Shown piece after piece: positions 1 through 6,907 of a DNA stretch of 13,474 nt (the stretch's first letter is position 1; each line of letters begins with the position of its first letter). Where the stretch lies: the NCBI GenBank assembly GCA_011042755.1, contig DRBY01000014.1, positions 1 to 13,474 of the forward strand. Direction: 5' to 3'. The notes under the pieces are model-generated. The model saw only the letters and a list, made by a program, of their open reading frames with translations. It had not been told where the DNA came from and made no database searches. This DNA is from Thermoproteota archaeon. Its GTDB lineage: Archaea > Thermoproteota > Korarchaeia > Korarchaeales > Korarchaeaceae. A program made the translations under genes and the position numbers.

Positions 1-653
1 GGCTTCGTCAGGTCACGCTCTGGCGGCTTGAACCTCCGCACCATCTCTCGGATCAGGTAGTCGATGTTGACTCCATTGATCGCAGAGACGGGGATTACTG
101 GCGGAACCTCATCTAGGTTGGCCTTCAGGAACTCGACTATCTTCTCGTAGTTCTCAATAGCTTTCTCATTGTCTACCAGCTCGATCTTGGTCTGAACGGC
201 TATTATCTGCTTGACGCCCATTATCTTAAGAGCCGCCAAGTGCTCCCTGGTTTGGGGCTGCGGAACGTCCTCATTTGCCGCTATTACCAAGAGCGCCGCG
301 TCCATCAGAGTAGAGCCCGCTAGCATGGTGGCCATGAGCGTGTCGTGTCCAGGGCAGTCGACGAATGAAATCTTCCTCAAGAGGACGGTCTTTTCTCCGG
401 GGTGGATCGGACATTCGCGAGACGTAGTGTAGCAAGAGGGGGCGTCACCTTCACAAGATGGACACTTGCGGAGCTCTGCGTTCGCGTATCCCAGCTTGAT
501 TGTGATTCCTCTCTTCAGCTCCTCGCTGTGACGCTCTGGCCAGATCCCAGTTAAGGCTTGGACCAAGGTCGACTTTCCGTGATCTACGTGTCCAGCAGTC
601 CCCACATTCATCTCAGGCTGAAGCGGCTCCCCGTCGGGCCCCCTCTCGGCCAA
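1..653 (-). CDS. eif2g: Translation initiation factor aIF2 subunit gamma (3' end missing at window edge)
   Basis: GTPase subunit of the heterotrimeric factor that carries initiator Met-tRNA to the small ribosomal subunit. About 217 N-terminal residues lie in the window; domains 2 and 3 are cut off at the left edge. Visible: G1 GHVDHGKST (about residues 21-29), the switch stretch EELKRGITIKLGYA, a four-Cys zinc knuckle (C64, C67, C74, C81), G3 DCPGH (99-103) and G5 SAI (190-192). The G4 motif reads TKIE (155-158) where most family members have NKxD or NKIE. The start chosen is TTG at 653, with a GAGGGGG stretch about 7 nt upstream. A GTG at 671 overlapping the S6e stop, and an ATG at 611 just before the G domain, are alternatives. 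It is last in the visible operon, directly behind S6e. Identity is certain; the start is not. Confidence 0.95.
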   Translation of the reverse strand, partial: MAERGPDGEPLQPEMNVGTAGHVDHGKSTLVQALTGIWPERHSEELKRGITIKLGYANAELRKCPSCEGDAPSCYTTSRECPIHPGEKTVLLRKISFVDCPGHDTLMATMLAGSTLMDAALLVIAANEDVPQPQTREHLAALKIMGVKQIIAVQTKIELVDNEKAIENYEKIVEFLKANLDEVPPVIPVSAINGVNIDYLIREMVRRFKPPERDLTK

Positions 654-667
654 TTCAAACCCCCTCT

Positions 668-1087
668 TCACCCAGCGGCTGCCTCCTCTTTGGGGAGGAA
701 CTCCTCAAGCTGGGTTTCTCCCTTCTGAACCACCTTCATGTTGACTTGCTTTATGACTTCCGAGATTACGTTACCTCGCACGGTCTTAGCTCTCCTCTCC
801 CCTTCGTGAGTGGGGTGAAAGCCAGGAGGACCAGACAGTAAGGCCCTCCTCTTTCCCGGGCCCTGCATTCCTGGGTGCATGGGGAAGCCGTCCTTATCGG
901 TTCCGCCGGTTATTCTGAACCTGTAGCCAGGAAATCCTATCAAGTCGCCCGCTATCTCTTCACCTATCCGCTTCCCTATCAGGGGGACCAGCCTGTCCTC
1001 TGGCACCTGGAAGTGGTAGGTCCGCCCCGTCTCGGGGTCGGCTATGTCGAATACTATGACGTTCTCCTCTTTCTTCTTCCTGTACAA
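668..1087 (-). CDS. rps6e: Small ribosomal subunit protein eS6 (S6e)
   Basis: Structural protein of the small ribosomal subunit, found in archaea and eukaryotes. From the TTG at 1087 it has 139 residues, a normal archaeal length. Family features are the N-terminal strand leading to a D-P-E-T-G-R turn, the central ITGGTDKDGFPMHPG loop, and the conserved KTVRGN near the C-terminus. A GTG at 1096 would add three residues, but that GTG lies inside a strong Shine-Dalgarno sequence (GGAGGTG, 1100-1094) whose 6-nt spacing points to the TTG at 1087. The gene sits 55 nt behind aIF5B, with a possible TATA box of its own in that gap, and its stop overlaps or abuts the aIF2 gamma start. S6e next to aIF2 gamma is a common archaeal arrangement. 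Confidence 0.95.
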   Translation of the reverse strand: MYRKKKEENVIVFDIADPETGRTYHFQVPEDRLVPLIGKRIGEEIAGDLIGFPGYRFRITGGTDKDGFPMHPGMQGPGKRRALLSGPPGFHPTHEGERRAKTVRGNVISEVIKQVNMKVVQKGETQLEEFLPKEEAAAG

Positions 1088-1093
1088 CCACTC

Positions 1094-1100
1094 CACCTCC
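1094..1100 (-). promoter_or_regulatory. Shine-Dalgarno of S6e
   Basis: GGAGGTG on the minus strand, a near-perfect match to the archaeal anti-Shine-Dalgarno region, 6 nt ahead of the TTG at 1087. It contains the alternative GTG start at 1096, which is therefore unlikely to be used. Confidence 0.75.
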
Positions 1101-1126
1101 TACAACGCGCCCGCGTGAGATCTGGC

Positions 1127-1135
1127 AAAATAAAG
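1127..1135 (-). promoter_or_regulatory. Possible TATA box ahead of S6e
   Basis: CTTTATTTT on the minus strand, in the 55-nt gap between aIF5B and S6e. Initiation about 27 nt downstream would give a leader of roughly 17 nt that includes the S6e Shine-Dalgarno sequence. It may be an internal promoter for S6e and aIF2 gamma. Judged by pattern and spacing only. Confidence 0.4.
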
Positions 1136-1142
1136 CTGACGC

Positions 1143-2930
1143 TCACTTCCCTCTGCGCAGTGTGAGAATTCTTCTAAAGAGCTCCTTCTCCTCCTCTGAG
1201 AGCATTGCGAAGAACATGGCCCTCTTCTTAGGATCATATACGTCAAACACTTCGGTGTACAGCACCCTGCCTGGCTTTATCCCTCTGCCGACGACTCCTC
1301 CCTTGATGGATATGGCTACCTTATCTCCTGCTTTAGCCTCTGGCTTCCTGACCCCCCTGTCTTGGATGTCTAGTATTACGCCAACCCTGCGCCCTGCTTC
1401 ATTGATCAGAGGGTAGCCTGGCCTGATCTTGCCCCTCAATACCTCGACCCCGACTATGGCTGGATCGCTCCTCCTGAATACGAACTCAGGGAGCACCTTG
1501 ATCTCGGCGGGGTAGACTACCGTTGATAGGAGTTCCTCTATCTCCTTACGCCTGAGTTCCTCTAGGTACTCCTCAAACCTCTCGATCAGCTGGTATATGA
1601 TCACGTCGTGAAATATGGGGATCCCTCTGCTCTTGGCCTCTAACTCCGCCTCTTCGGTGATCTTCACGTTGAACGCCAGAACCGCGGCATACTTCGGTTC
1701 GTCTGACTTCATCGTGTGCGCCTCAAACACGTCCGTCTTAGTGACCGGGCCTATGTCTGCCCTCCTGACAGGTATCCCCCTGGACTGGATGTGGGCCACG
1801 AGGGCCTCAAGCGTTCCGAGCGTGTCCGCCTTGGCGATCACTCCGATTCTATCTGTCTTGATCAGAATTGCGCCCACTTCCTCCCTCACAGTCTCGACGG
1901 CCTCCTCCAGCTTCTCTGGATCCCTAACTACCAGCAGCGGAGAGCCTGCTATGGCGCCGTCCAAGTTGACTGCGGAGATCATGACGCCCGCCGCCGCGCT
2001 GGCCGATTCAACCCTCTGGAACTTGGCTCTCGGGGCTCTCATCTCATCTAGAGGTCTGGGCCTGAATAGAGCCCTGACCTTCGTGACTATAGGACCTGAG
2101 AGCCCGGCCAGTACTATTGTGTCTCCAACCCTTATCTCGCCATCGTAGATTATCGCCGTTACCACGGTTCCAAGTCCGTGCTCTGTCTTTACCTCTAGAA
2201 CTACGCCCTTCCCTTCCTCTGAAGTGATCTCAAGCTGATCTAACATGAACCTCTGAACCAGACCTAGGAGGACCGCTAGGAGATCTGGAACCCCTTCTCC
2301 TGTGACCGCGCTTATCGGAACTACTGCAAACGTCCTTGTGAAGTCTGTTATTCTGTCGTACCTGTCAGCATTTATTCCCAGCTCCGCCAGTTGGCCGAGT
2401 ATTGTGTAAAACCTCCTGTCAAACTCAGCAAGCGCTCTGGGGGGCTGATCCTTAATGGACTCTATAAATGGAGCGTCCGGATGATTCTTCCAGCCGGAGA
2501 TCAGATCTATCTTGTTCAGCGCTATCACAAAAGGAGTCCTCCTCTCCTTCAGGATGTTGATCGACTCGATCGTTTGCGGCTGAACGCCCCCCATGACGTC
2601 AATGACGAGGATAGCCACATCCGCAACCGACCCACCCCTCCTCCTCAAGTTAGAGAACACCTCGTGACCTGGAAGATCTATGAAGAGTAGCCCCTTGGTC
2701 TTTAGCTCGAATCTAACGCCCAACGCTTTGAATACGGGCTCACAGACTTTTTCGATCACGTCAGCCGGAACTTCAGAAGCGCCAACGTGCTGGGTTATAG
2801 AGCCCGGCTCCTTTGCCGCAACCCTAGTCTTGCGGATGTAGTCTAGGAGAGTGGTCTTTCCTGAGTCTACATGCCCTAAGACCGCTACGAGCGGCTGCCT
2901 ATACTTCTTTTGGGGTTTTTGCTCAGACAT
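1143..2930 (-). CDS. infB: Translation initiation factor aIF5B (IF-2-like GTPase)
   Basis: Ribosome-dependent GTPase that promotes subunit joining at initiation; archaeal counterpart of eIF5B and bacterial IF2. The 595 residues match the short archaeal form without a long N-terminal extension. The G domain is at the N-terminus: G1 GHVDSGKTT (19-27), switch 1 ITQHVGASEVP, G3 DLPGH (85-89), G4 NKID (139-142) and G5 SAVTGEG. Domain 2 follows (about 235-345), then the alpha/beta domain 3, the long connecting helix with EEYLEELRRKEIEELL, and a C-terminal beta barrel. The ATG at 2930 overlaps the end of L24e by 8 nt, so translation is probably coupled. No intein interrupts the G domain. Confidence 0.97.
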   Translation of the reverse strand: MSEQKPQKKYRQPLVAVLGHVDSGKTTLLDYIRKTRVAAKEPGSITQHVGASEVPADVIEKVCEPVFKALGVRFELKTKGLLFIDLPGHEVFSNLRRRGGSVADVAILVIDVMGGVQPQTIESINILKERRTPFVIALNKIDLISGWKNHPDAPFIESIKDQPPRALAEFDRRFYTILGQLAELGINADRYDRITDFTRTFAVVPISAVTGEGVPDLLAVLLGLVQRFMLDQLEITSEEGKGVVLEVKTEHGLGTVVTAIIYDGEIRVGDTIVLAGLSGPIVTKVRALFRPRPLDEMRAPRAKFQRVESASAAAGVMISAVNLDGAIAGSPLLVVRDPEKLEEAVETVREEVGAILIKTDRIGVIAKADTLGTLEALVAHIQSRGIPVRRADIGPVTKTDVFEAHTMKSDEPKYAAVLAFNVKITEEAELEAKSRGIPIFHDVIIYQLIERFEEYLEELRRKEIEELLSTVVYPAEIKVLPEFVFRRSDPAIVGVEVLRGKIRPGYPLINEAGRRVGVILDIQDRGVRKPEAKAGDKVAISIKGGVVGRGIKPGRVLYTEVFDVYDPKKRAMFFAMLSEEEKELFRRILTLRRGK

Positions 2931-3150
2931 TGTGCCCAGTTCTCCTCTTCTCCTTGAGTTCCTTGGCCTTTAGGGTCCAACGAATCTTCTCAGGCCTGCG
3001 CCCAAGCTTGAGCATGTTCTTGGCGCATTTCGAGGAGCAGAAGTACCATATTGTGCCGTCTGAGAGAACGTACATCCAGCCAGTACCTGGCTCTATCTCA
3101 GCCCCACAGAACTTGCATACCTTCAGAGCCCGATACGCGGTCTTACTCAC
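2923..3150 (-). CDS. rpl24e: Large ribosomal subunit protein eL24 (L24e)
   Basis: Small zinc-binding protein of the large ribosomal subunit. It has 75 residues, slightly longer than many archaeal copies because of a basic tail (KAKELKEKRRTGHNV). The four-Cys zinc site is seen as CKFC (12-15) and CSSKC (38-42), with GxGxMYVxxDG between the pairs as in the family. It starts with GTG at 3150; the GAGGTGAGGGG stretch upstream, straddling the S28e stop, can serve as ribosome binding site. It lies 10 nt after S28e and overlaps aIF5B by 8 nt, within the translation operon. Confidence 0.95.
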   Translation of the reverse strand: MSKTAYRALKVCKFCGAEIEPGTGWMYVLSDGTIWYFCSSKCAKNMLKLGRRPEKIRWTLKAKELKEKRRTGHNV

Positions 3151-3160
3151 GGCGATCCCC

Positions 3161-3379
3161 TCACCTCGGCTTCAGCTTACGGGCCTCCATCTCAGTCTCT
3201 CTGAGGAGGAGTATGTCACCCATCCTCACGGGTCCCTTAACGTTCCTAGTAAGGACTCTTCCCCTGTCCTTGCCAGCCAGTACCTTAGCTCTGACCTGGA
3301 TAACATCACCGGCAACTCCTGTCCTGCCTATTATCTCCACTACCTCGGCTGGGTACGCCCTGTCTTCCTCGGAAGACAA
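3161..3379 (-). CDS. rps28e: Small ribosomal subunit protein eS28 (S28e)
   Basis: Small-subunit protein with an OB-like fold, located near the mRNA exit site. At 72 residues it has the family length. Diagnostic stretches are [20 protein letters not shown] and the near-invariant C-terminal block [19 protein letters not shown]. The start is TTG at 3379, supported by a strong GGGAGGGAG ribosome binding site (3393-3385) with about 5 nt spacing. A TATA box about 40 nt upstream suggests that a transcript begins here and continues through L24e, aIF5B, S6e and aIF2 gamma. Confidence 0.95.
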   Translation of the reverse strand: MSSEEDRAYPAEVVEIIGRTGVAGDVIQVRAKVLAGKDRGRVLTRNVKGPVRMGDILLLRETEMEARKLKPR

Positions 3380-3415
3380 TTTCTCTCCCTCCCGACTTCG
3401 CCCTAGCGCTCAGGG

Positions 3416-3423
3416 TATATTAA
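3416..3423 (-). promoter_or_regulatory. TATA box ahead of S28e
   Basis: TTAATATA on the minus strand in the 67-nt gap between L7Ae and S28e. Initiation about 27 nt on would leave a short leader holding the GGGAGGGAG ribosome binding site. This is the best-looking internal promoter of the translation block. Confidence 0.6.
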
Positions 3424-3446
3424 GGCGACGCTCGTGGCTTTAAGCA

Positions 3447-3836
3447 TCAAGCTGCCTTCTTGACTTCGTTGATCTTCTCTATTAGAGCGTCCATCAAGCT
3501 CTTGGCCTGGCCTGGGTCTATTATCGCAACGGAGGACGAGGCAACCTCGATACCAGCCGCCTTACCCAGCTCGTTCTTGCTGGGTACATAGGCGTAAGGC
3601 ACGTTCTTCTCTTCACACAGCAGCGGTAGATGAGCAACGATCTCCGGGGGGTCCACATCTTCCGCTACTATGACAAAGACCGCCTCTCCCCGCTCTACTG
3701 ACTTGGTAGTCTCGTTAACCCCCTTCCGTACCCTTCCTCCTGTGGTTCTCGCCAGCTCTACCAGTTCATACAGCTTGGGCACGAGATCCTCGGGCACCTC
3801 GAACTTGACATAGAAGGGTTTGTCTCCAGCGGTCAT
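3447..3836 (-). CDS. rpl7ae: Ribosomal protein L7Ae (K-turn binding protein)
   Basis: RNA-binding protein that recognises kink-turns. In archaea it is a large-subunit protein and also a core component of C/D and H/ACA guide RNPs and of RNase P. The 129 residues are typical. The K-turn recognition signature is present as [12 protein letters not shown] (about 39-50), followed by the [14 protein letters not shown] core and the [19 protein letters not shown] loop that confers specificity. The start is ATG at 3836, only 3 nt after the fni stop, so fni and L7Ae are probably on one message. A 67-nt gap with a TATA box separates it from S28e. Nucleoside diphosphate kinase, often near this set in other archaea, is absent. 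Confidence 0.96.
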   Translation of the reverse strand: MTAGDKPFYVKFEVPEDLVPKLYELVELARTTGGRVRKGVNETTKSVERGEAVFVIVAEDVDPPEIVAHLPLLCEEKNVPYAYVPSKNELGKAAGIEVASSSVAIIDPGQAKSLMDALIEKINEVKKAA

Positions 3837-3839
3837 CCT

Positions 3840-4964
3840 TCATCCCCACCCCATAAGCCAGCGGCGGGACACGCTTCCGGGCTTATAAACTTGCCATTCC
3901 CTTCCAACCCTCTGGGTGAGCCATTCTAGAGGCTCTCCGAGCGCAATTATTGGCTTTCGGAGTCTTAGCTCACCAGGAGACCTAGAACCTGTAAGAAAAA
4001 TTGCCCAAGAAAGCTCTGCTAGGAATCTTCTCAACAGAACCTTCACGGCATCGAGCCCGCCCCTGTAGTAAGCCCTCAGGAATGGGAGGGCTGAACCCGC
4101 TATGTGAGCGCCCAGGGCTATGGCTTTCGCTGCGTCCATGCCGCTCCTGATTCCGCCAGATCCTATGATCGTTAGTTTTCGAGTTGCAGAAGACACCTCC
4201 ACTATGCTCACGGCGGTGGGTATGCCCCAGTTAGAGAAGGTAAAGGGTGAAGGAGCCAGCGGGTGGTCGTGAGGATACCTGTACCCTTCAATTATGGCCC
4301 AGTGAGTTCCACCGGCGCCCCCAATATCGATGGCAGCCACACCTGTTCTCTCGATCGCTCTCGCCGTCTGGGCGGATATGCCCGTGCCAGTCTCTTTTAC
4401 CACTATGGGCACGCCCACATCAGACGCCAGATCTCTAAGCGCCGATAGAACTCCAGAGTACTCTGGCTGACCTTCCGGCTGTACCGCCTCTTGCAACGCA
4501 TTCAGGTGTATAGCCACAGCATCGGCGTCTATCATTGAAACGACCTCTTGTACGTTCCTTATTCCCCTCTCACCGCGTATGTGAGTGGCCCCTATGTTAG
4601 CGATTAGAGGCACATCTGATGCGGCCTCTCTAGCCACGCGAAATGTGGAGACGAGGTCTGGATACTCTAGCGCCGCTCGCTGGCTTCCTACGCCTATCGG
4701 AATATTGAACTCTTGGGCGGCCGTGGCGAGGGCTCTATTTATCTCCTCTGCATCACTGTGGCCTCCTGTTATTCCCTCTATAATCAAGGGAGCCGATATT
4801 CTGTGGCCTAGAAAGTCTACCTCCAGATCAACCTCTTGAAGATCCTCCTCTGGGAGGGCTTCGTGAAGTAAGGAAATTTTAGAGAACCAATTCAAGGGCA
4901 GGGACTCGACGCTCCTGTCTCTAGCTATGAGTAGGTGATCTAGCTTCCTAGAGGGGGTGCTCAA
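3840..4964 (-). CDS. fni: Isopentenyl-diphosphate delta-isomerase, type 2 (FMN-dependent)
   Basis: Interconverts isopentenyl and dimethylallyl diphosphate using reduced FMN, the entry step to archaeal ether-lipid isoprenoids. At 374 residues it has normal length. Family motifs in order: RKLDH at the N-terminus (6-10), ITGG (65-68), GVGSQRAAL (91-99), HLNALQE (153-159) with the catalytic-region Gln-Glu pair, QPEG (162-165), KETGTGIS (190-197), the GGAGGTHWA phosphate/flavin loop (215-223) and GSGGIRSG (268-275). The barrel is followed by about 30 residues ending in a Trp- and Arg-rich tail. The TTG start at 4964 overlaps the stop of the MEMO1-family gene (TTGA), and L7Ae follows 3 nt after the stop. 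In many archaea mevalonate kinase and isopentenyl phosphate kinase lie close by; neither is here. Confidence 0.95.
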   Translation of the reverse strand: MSTPSRKLDHLLIARDRSVESLPLNWFSKISLLHEALPEEDLQEVDLEVDFLGHRISAPLIIEGITGGHSDAEEINRALATAAQEFNIPIGVGSQRAALEYPDLVSTFRVAREAASDVPLIANIGATHIRGERGIRNVQEVVSMIDADAVAIHLNALQEAVQPEGQPEYSGVLSALRDLASDVGVPIVVKETGTGISAQTARAIERTGVAAIDIGGAGGTHWAIIEGYRYPHDHPLAPSPFTFSNWGIPTAVSIVEVSSATRKLTIIGSGGIRSGMDAAKAIALGAHIAGSALPFLRAYYRGGLDAVKVLLRRFLAELSWAIFLTGSRSPGELRLRKPIIALGEPLEWLTQRVGREWQVYKPGSVSRRWLMGWG

Positions 4965-5809
4965 CGCCTCACCACCGCCGAAGCGTAGCCCACCACGGCG
5001 CCGTAGTCGCCTGTGGTCTCGCCGCTGTGCGAGTATCTCACTAGTTCTGCCGTTCTCGCGCCTAAGGCCTTAGCGGCCACCAGCATGGCAGCTGTGGGGC
5101 CGTATCCGCACATGGAGATAGACATGGCGGATATAACCTTGTACAGGAATTCTTCGTCAAGCTTCAAGATGGCATCCAAGGCAGCTCTGTCTTTCCTCTC
5201 CGCAGTCTCTGCTGGCTCGTAGTGCGTCAAGTCTGAAGACGCTATGATAACGCAATCCCGCCCGAGTGCCGTGCAGGCCTTGGCTATAGCCGCTCCTAGC
5301 TCTCTTGAGGCAGACATAGTCTGGTCCAGCATCACCACGGGAACCATCCTTGCCTCGCCGTAAATCGCCTGTAAAAACGGGAGCTGAACCTCAACAGAAT
5401 GTTCGGCTAGGTGTCCTATCTGATCTGGCTCAGCCACAGGGCAAGCATCTATAATAGCTCCAGCTAAGTCCTCATCGATCTGAACCAAGCCAAGGGGGGT
5501 CTCCCAAGAGCCCCTCTCGAACACAGAGACCGGTGCTCCCAGTCCTGTGTGATTTGGGCCTATCACAACGAAGGTCTGAGGACTTCCGTCTTCTGCCATC
5601 TTGGCGTAAGCAGCTGCTGCCACGTGACCAGAGTACATGTAGCCAGCGTGAGGGCAGAGCAGACCGACGATTTTCCTAGGGCCGTCGCTCGCTGGCCGCG
5701 GGATTGACTGAACTCCTGCCCTCCTGAAAGCCTCCTCGATCGACTTCAGTAAGGCAGTTTTAGTGCCGGGATAAAACATCCCGGCGACGGCTGGTCTCCT
5801 AACTGCCAT
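4961..5809 (-). CDS. MEMO1 family protein
   Basis: Member of the MEMO1 family, which shares the fold of class III extradiol dioxygenases (LigB-like); the archaeal reaction is not established. From ATG at 5809 it has 282 residues beginning MAVRRPAVAGMFYPG, the usual family N-terminus. Putative metal-site residues are all present: H54 in CPHAGYMYSG, H87 in GPNHTG, H137 in EHSVEVQLPFL, and C234 in MCGYGP; SSDLTHYE (191-198) is also kept. The reading frame stays open upstream to an ATG at 5902, but that would add 31 unconserved residues and overlap S2. A GTG at 5815 is another option. It lies 64 nt after S2 and overlaps fni by 4 nt, the usual archaeal position between rpsB and mevalonate-pathway genes, which hints at a link to isoprenoid metabolism. 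Confidence 0.93.
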   Translation of the reverse strand: MAVRRPAVAGMFYPGTKTALLKSIEEAFRRAGVQSIPRPASDGPRKIVGLLCPHAGYMYSGHVAAAAYAKMAEDGSPQTFVVIGPNHTGLGAPVSVFERGSWETPLGLVQIDEDLAGAIIDACPVAEPDQIGHLAEHSVEVQLPFLQAIYGEARMVPVVMLDQTMSASRELGAAIAKACTALGRDCVIIASSDLTHYEPAETAERKDRAALDAILKLDEEFLYKVISAMSISMCGYGPTAAMLVAAKALGARTAELVRYSHSGETTGDYGAVVGYASAVVRR

Positions 5810-5873
5810 CCTCACAACCAGGACGGGAACTTTCTGCCAGAAAAAATCGATTATGGTCTGCCGAATTGACTCC

Positions 5874-6533
5874 TCAGACGATCCCCATGATCCTAGTGGC
5901 AAACGCCTCGTATCCTTCTGGGAGCTCTCCGTCTGGCGGCAGGTCTCCCCTGGCTCGGAGGACTTCTCTAGCCAAGAGCCAGAATATGAAGGCTAGAGAC
6001 CTCCTTCCCTTGTTGTTGGCCGGTATGGCTAGGTCTATGTTCTCTAACGTGTTGTCGGCGTCCACTAAGGCTACAACGGGTATCCCGACTTTGGCGCTCT
6101 CGTCGTGAATCTGCTTGTCGACTCGTGGGTCGGAGATCACGACAACATCGGGTTCGATGTAAGAAGGAGATTGCGGGTTCGTTAATAGGCCCGGCAAGAT
6201 CCTCCCAGTTATGGCCTTGGCCCCGACGTACTCTGCGAACTTCCTGACGGGCTTAAATCCGTAGATTCTGGCGGAGACCACTAAGATCTTCTCGGGGTCC
6301 ATTCTAGCCAGGAACTTTGCGGCAACTCTGATACGCTCGTCGGTCTTCCGAATGTCGATCATGCAGAGACCATCAGGCCGAACTCTGTAGATGAACTTGC
6401 TCATGTCCTTCGTTCTCACTTTAGTACCGACGTGGATGCCTGCTGAGAGGTACTTCTGCCTCGGCACGAGCAGATCTTTGTCCTCAACTGGAATTGTCAT
6501 GAACTCATCTCGTGGATCTGGCATCCTTCTCAT
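5874..6533 (-). CDS. rpsB: Small ribosomal subunit protein uS2 (S2)
   Basis: Universal small-subunit protein needed for assembly of the 30S body and head region. It has 219 residues, as in other archaea. Recognisable blocks are [20 protein letters not shown], the [21 protein letters not shown] segment, [22 protein letters not shown] and the [31 protein letters not shown]-terminal region. The start is ATG at 6533; a second ATG three codons later is possible. It lies 47 nt after rpoN, and a TATA-like element in that gap could drive a short- or no-leader transcript. Confidence 0.96.
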   Translation of the reverse strand: MRRMPDPRDEFMTIPVEDKDLLVPRQKYLSAGIHVGTKVRTKDMSKFIYRVRPDGLCMIDIRKTDERIRVAAKFLARMDPEKILVVSARIYGFKPVRKFAEYVGAKAITGRILPGLLTNPQSPSYIEPDVVVISDPRVDKQIHDESAKVGIPVVALVDADNTLENIDLAIPANNKGRRSLAFIFWLLAREVLRARGDLPPDGELPEGYEAFATRIMGIV

Positions 6534-6554
6534 CTCCCTGATCTCTACTGGGTC

Positions 6555-6561
6555 GTATAAA
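6555..6561 (-). promoter_or_regulatory. Possible TATA box ahead of S2
   Basis: TTTATAC on the minus strand in the 47-nt gap between rpoN and rpsB, centred about 25 nt before the S2 ATG. The spacing fits an almost leaderless internal promoter. Confidence 0.45.
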
Positions 6562-6580
6562 CCTTAGTCTGGGATCCACC

Positions 6581-6799
6581 TCACGGCGGGGCCATCCTGA
6601 TCTTGGCCATAGATGCAAACTTCACTAGCTCGTCGCTCACGTCGATGTGTGAGAGGAACATCCTCCTGCAGCAGTACCTCTTTATCCCCATATCGTCCAG
6701 CACTTTACCGGGGGGCTCGCCCTGAGACACCCGTCTAATGTATTCCTCCCACTTATCACCGATCACAGCCCCGCACGTGAAGCACCTTATCGGGAACAT
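6581..6799 (-). CDS. rpoN: DNA-directed RNA polymerase subunit N (Rpb10 homologue)
   Basis: Small zinc-binding subunit that helps assemble the Rpo3-Rpo11 platform of archaeal RNA polymerase. It has 72 residues. The atypical zinc site is complete: CFTCG near the N-terminus (C6, C9) and the CC pair in RYCCRRM (about 43-44), followed by HIDV, a family hallmark. The ATG at 6799 sits about 25-30 nt downstream of a good TATA box, so the message is probably leaderless. It opens the minus-strand block; L13, S9 and RpoK, frequent neighbours elsewhere, are not upstream, where rfcS diverges instead. Confidence 0.96.
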   Translation of the reverse strand: MFPIRCFTCGAVIGDKWEEYIRRVSQGEPPGKVLDDMGIKRYCCRRMFLSHIDVSDELVKFASMAKIRMAPP

Positions 6800-6823
6800 C
6801 TCTCGCTCAGCCGGAGTGGCGGG

Positions 6824-6831
6824 TTATAAAT
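6824..6831 (-). promoter_or_regulatory. TATA box of rpoN
   Basis: ATTTATAA on the minus strand, centred about 28 nt before the rpoN ATG. This fits a leaderless promoter for the start of the rpoN-to-aIF2-gamma block. Confidence 0.65.
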
Positions 6832-6861
6832 GTGAGGCTCCTGACTTTGGCGGCATCATCT

Positions 6862-6869
6862 AATTATTT
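6862..6869 (+). promoter_or_regulatory. TATA box of rfcS-rfcL
   Basis: AATTATTT on the plus strand in the rpoN/rfcS divergent region. Initiation about 27 nt on (near 6893) would leave a leader of about 15 nt that just includes the GGGGGATGAG ribosome binding site (from 6896) ahead of the rfcS TTG. Confidence 0.5.
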
Positions 6870-6907
6870 GGCCCCCCAAGAATGTGAGAAAAGAAGGGGG
6901 ATGAGCG

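Noticed and set aside
1615..2148. Long plus-strand open frame of 177 codons
   Set aside because: It lies fully antisense to the conserved G-domain and later domains of aIF5B, has low-complexity Ser/Thr/Ala composition and no promoter; it is a shadow of the real gene.
5810..5902. 31-residue N-terminal extension of the MEMO1-family protein
   Set aside because: It overlaps the S2 gene, shows no family similarity, and the downstream ATG gives the standard family N-terminus.
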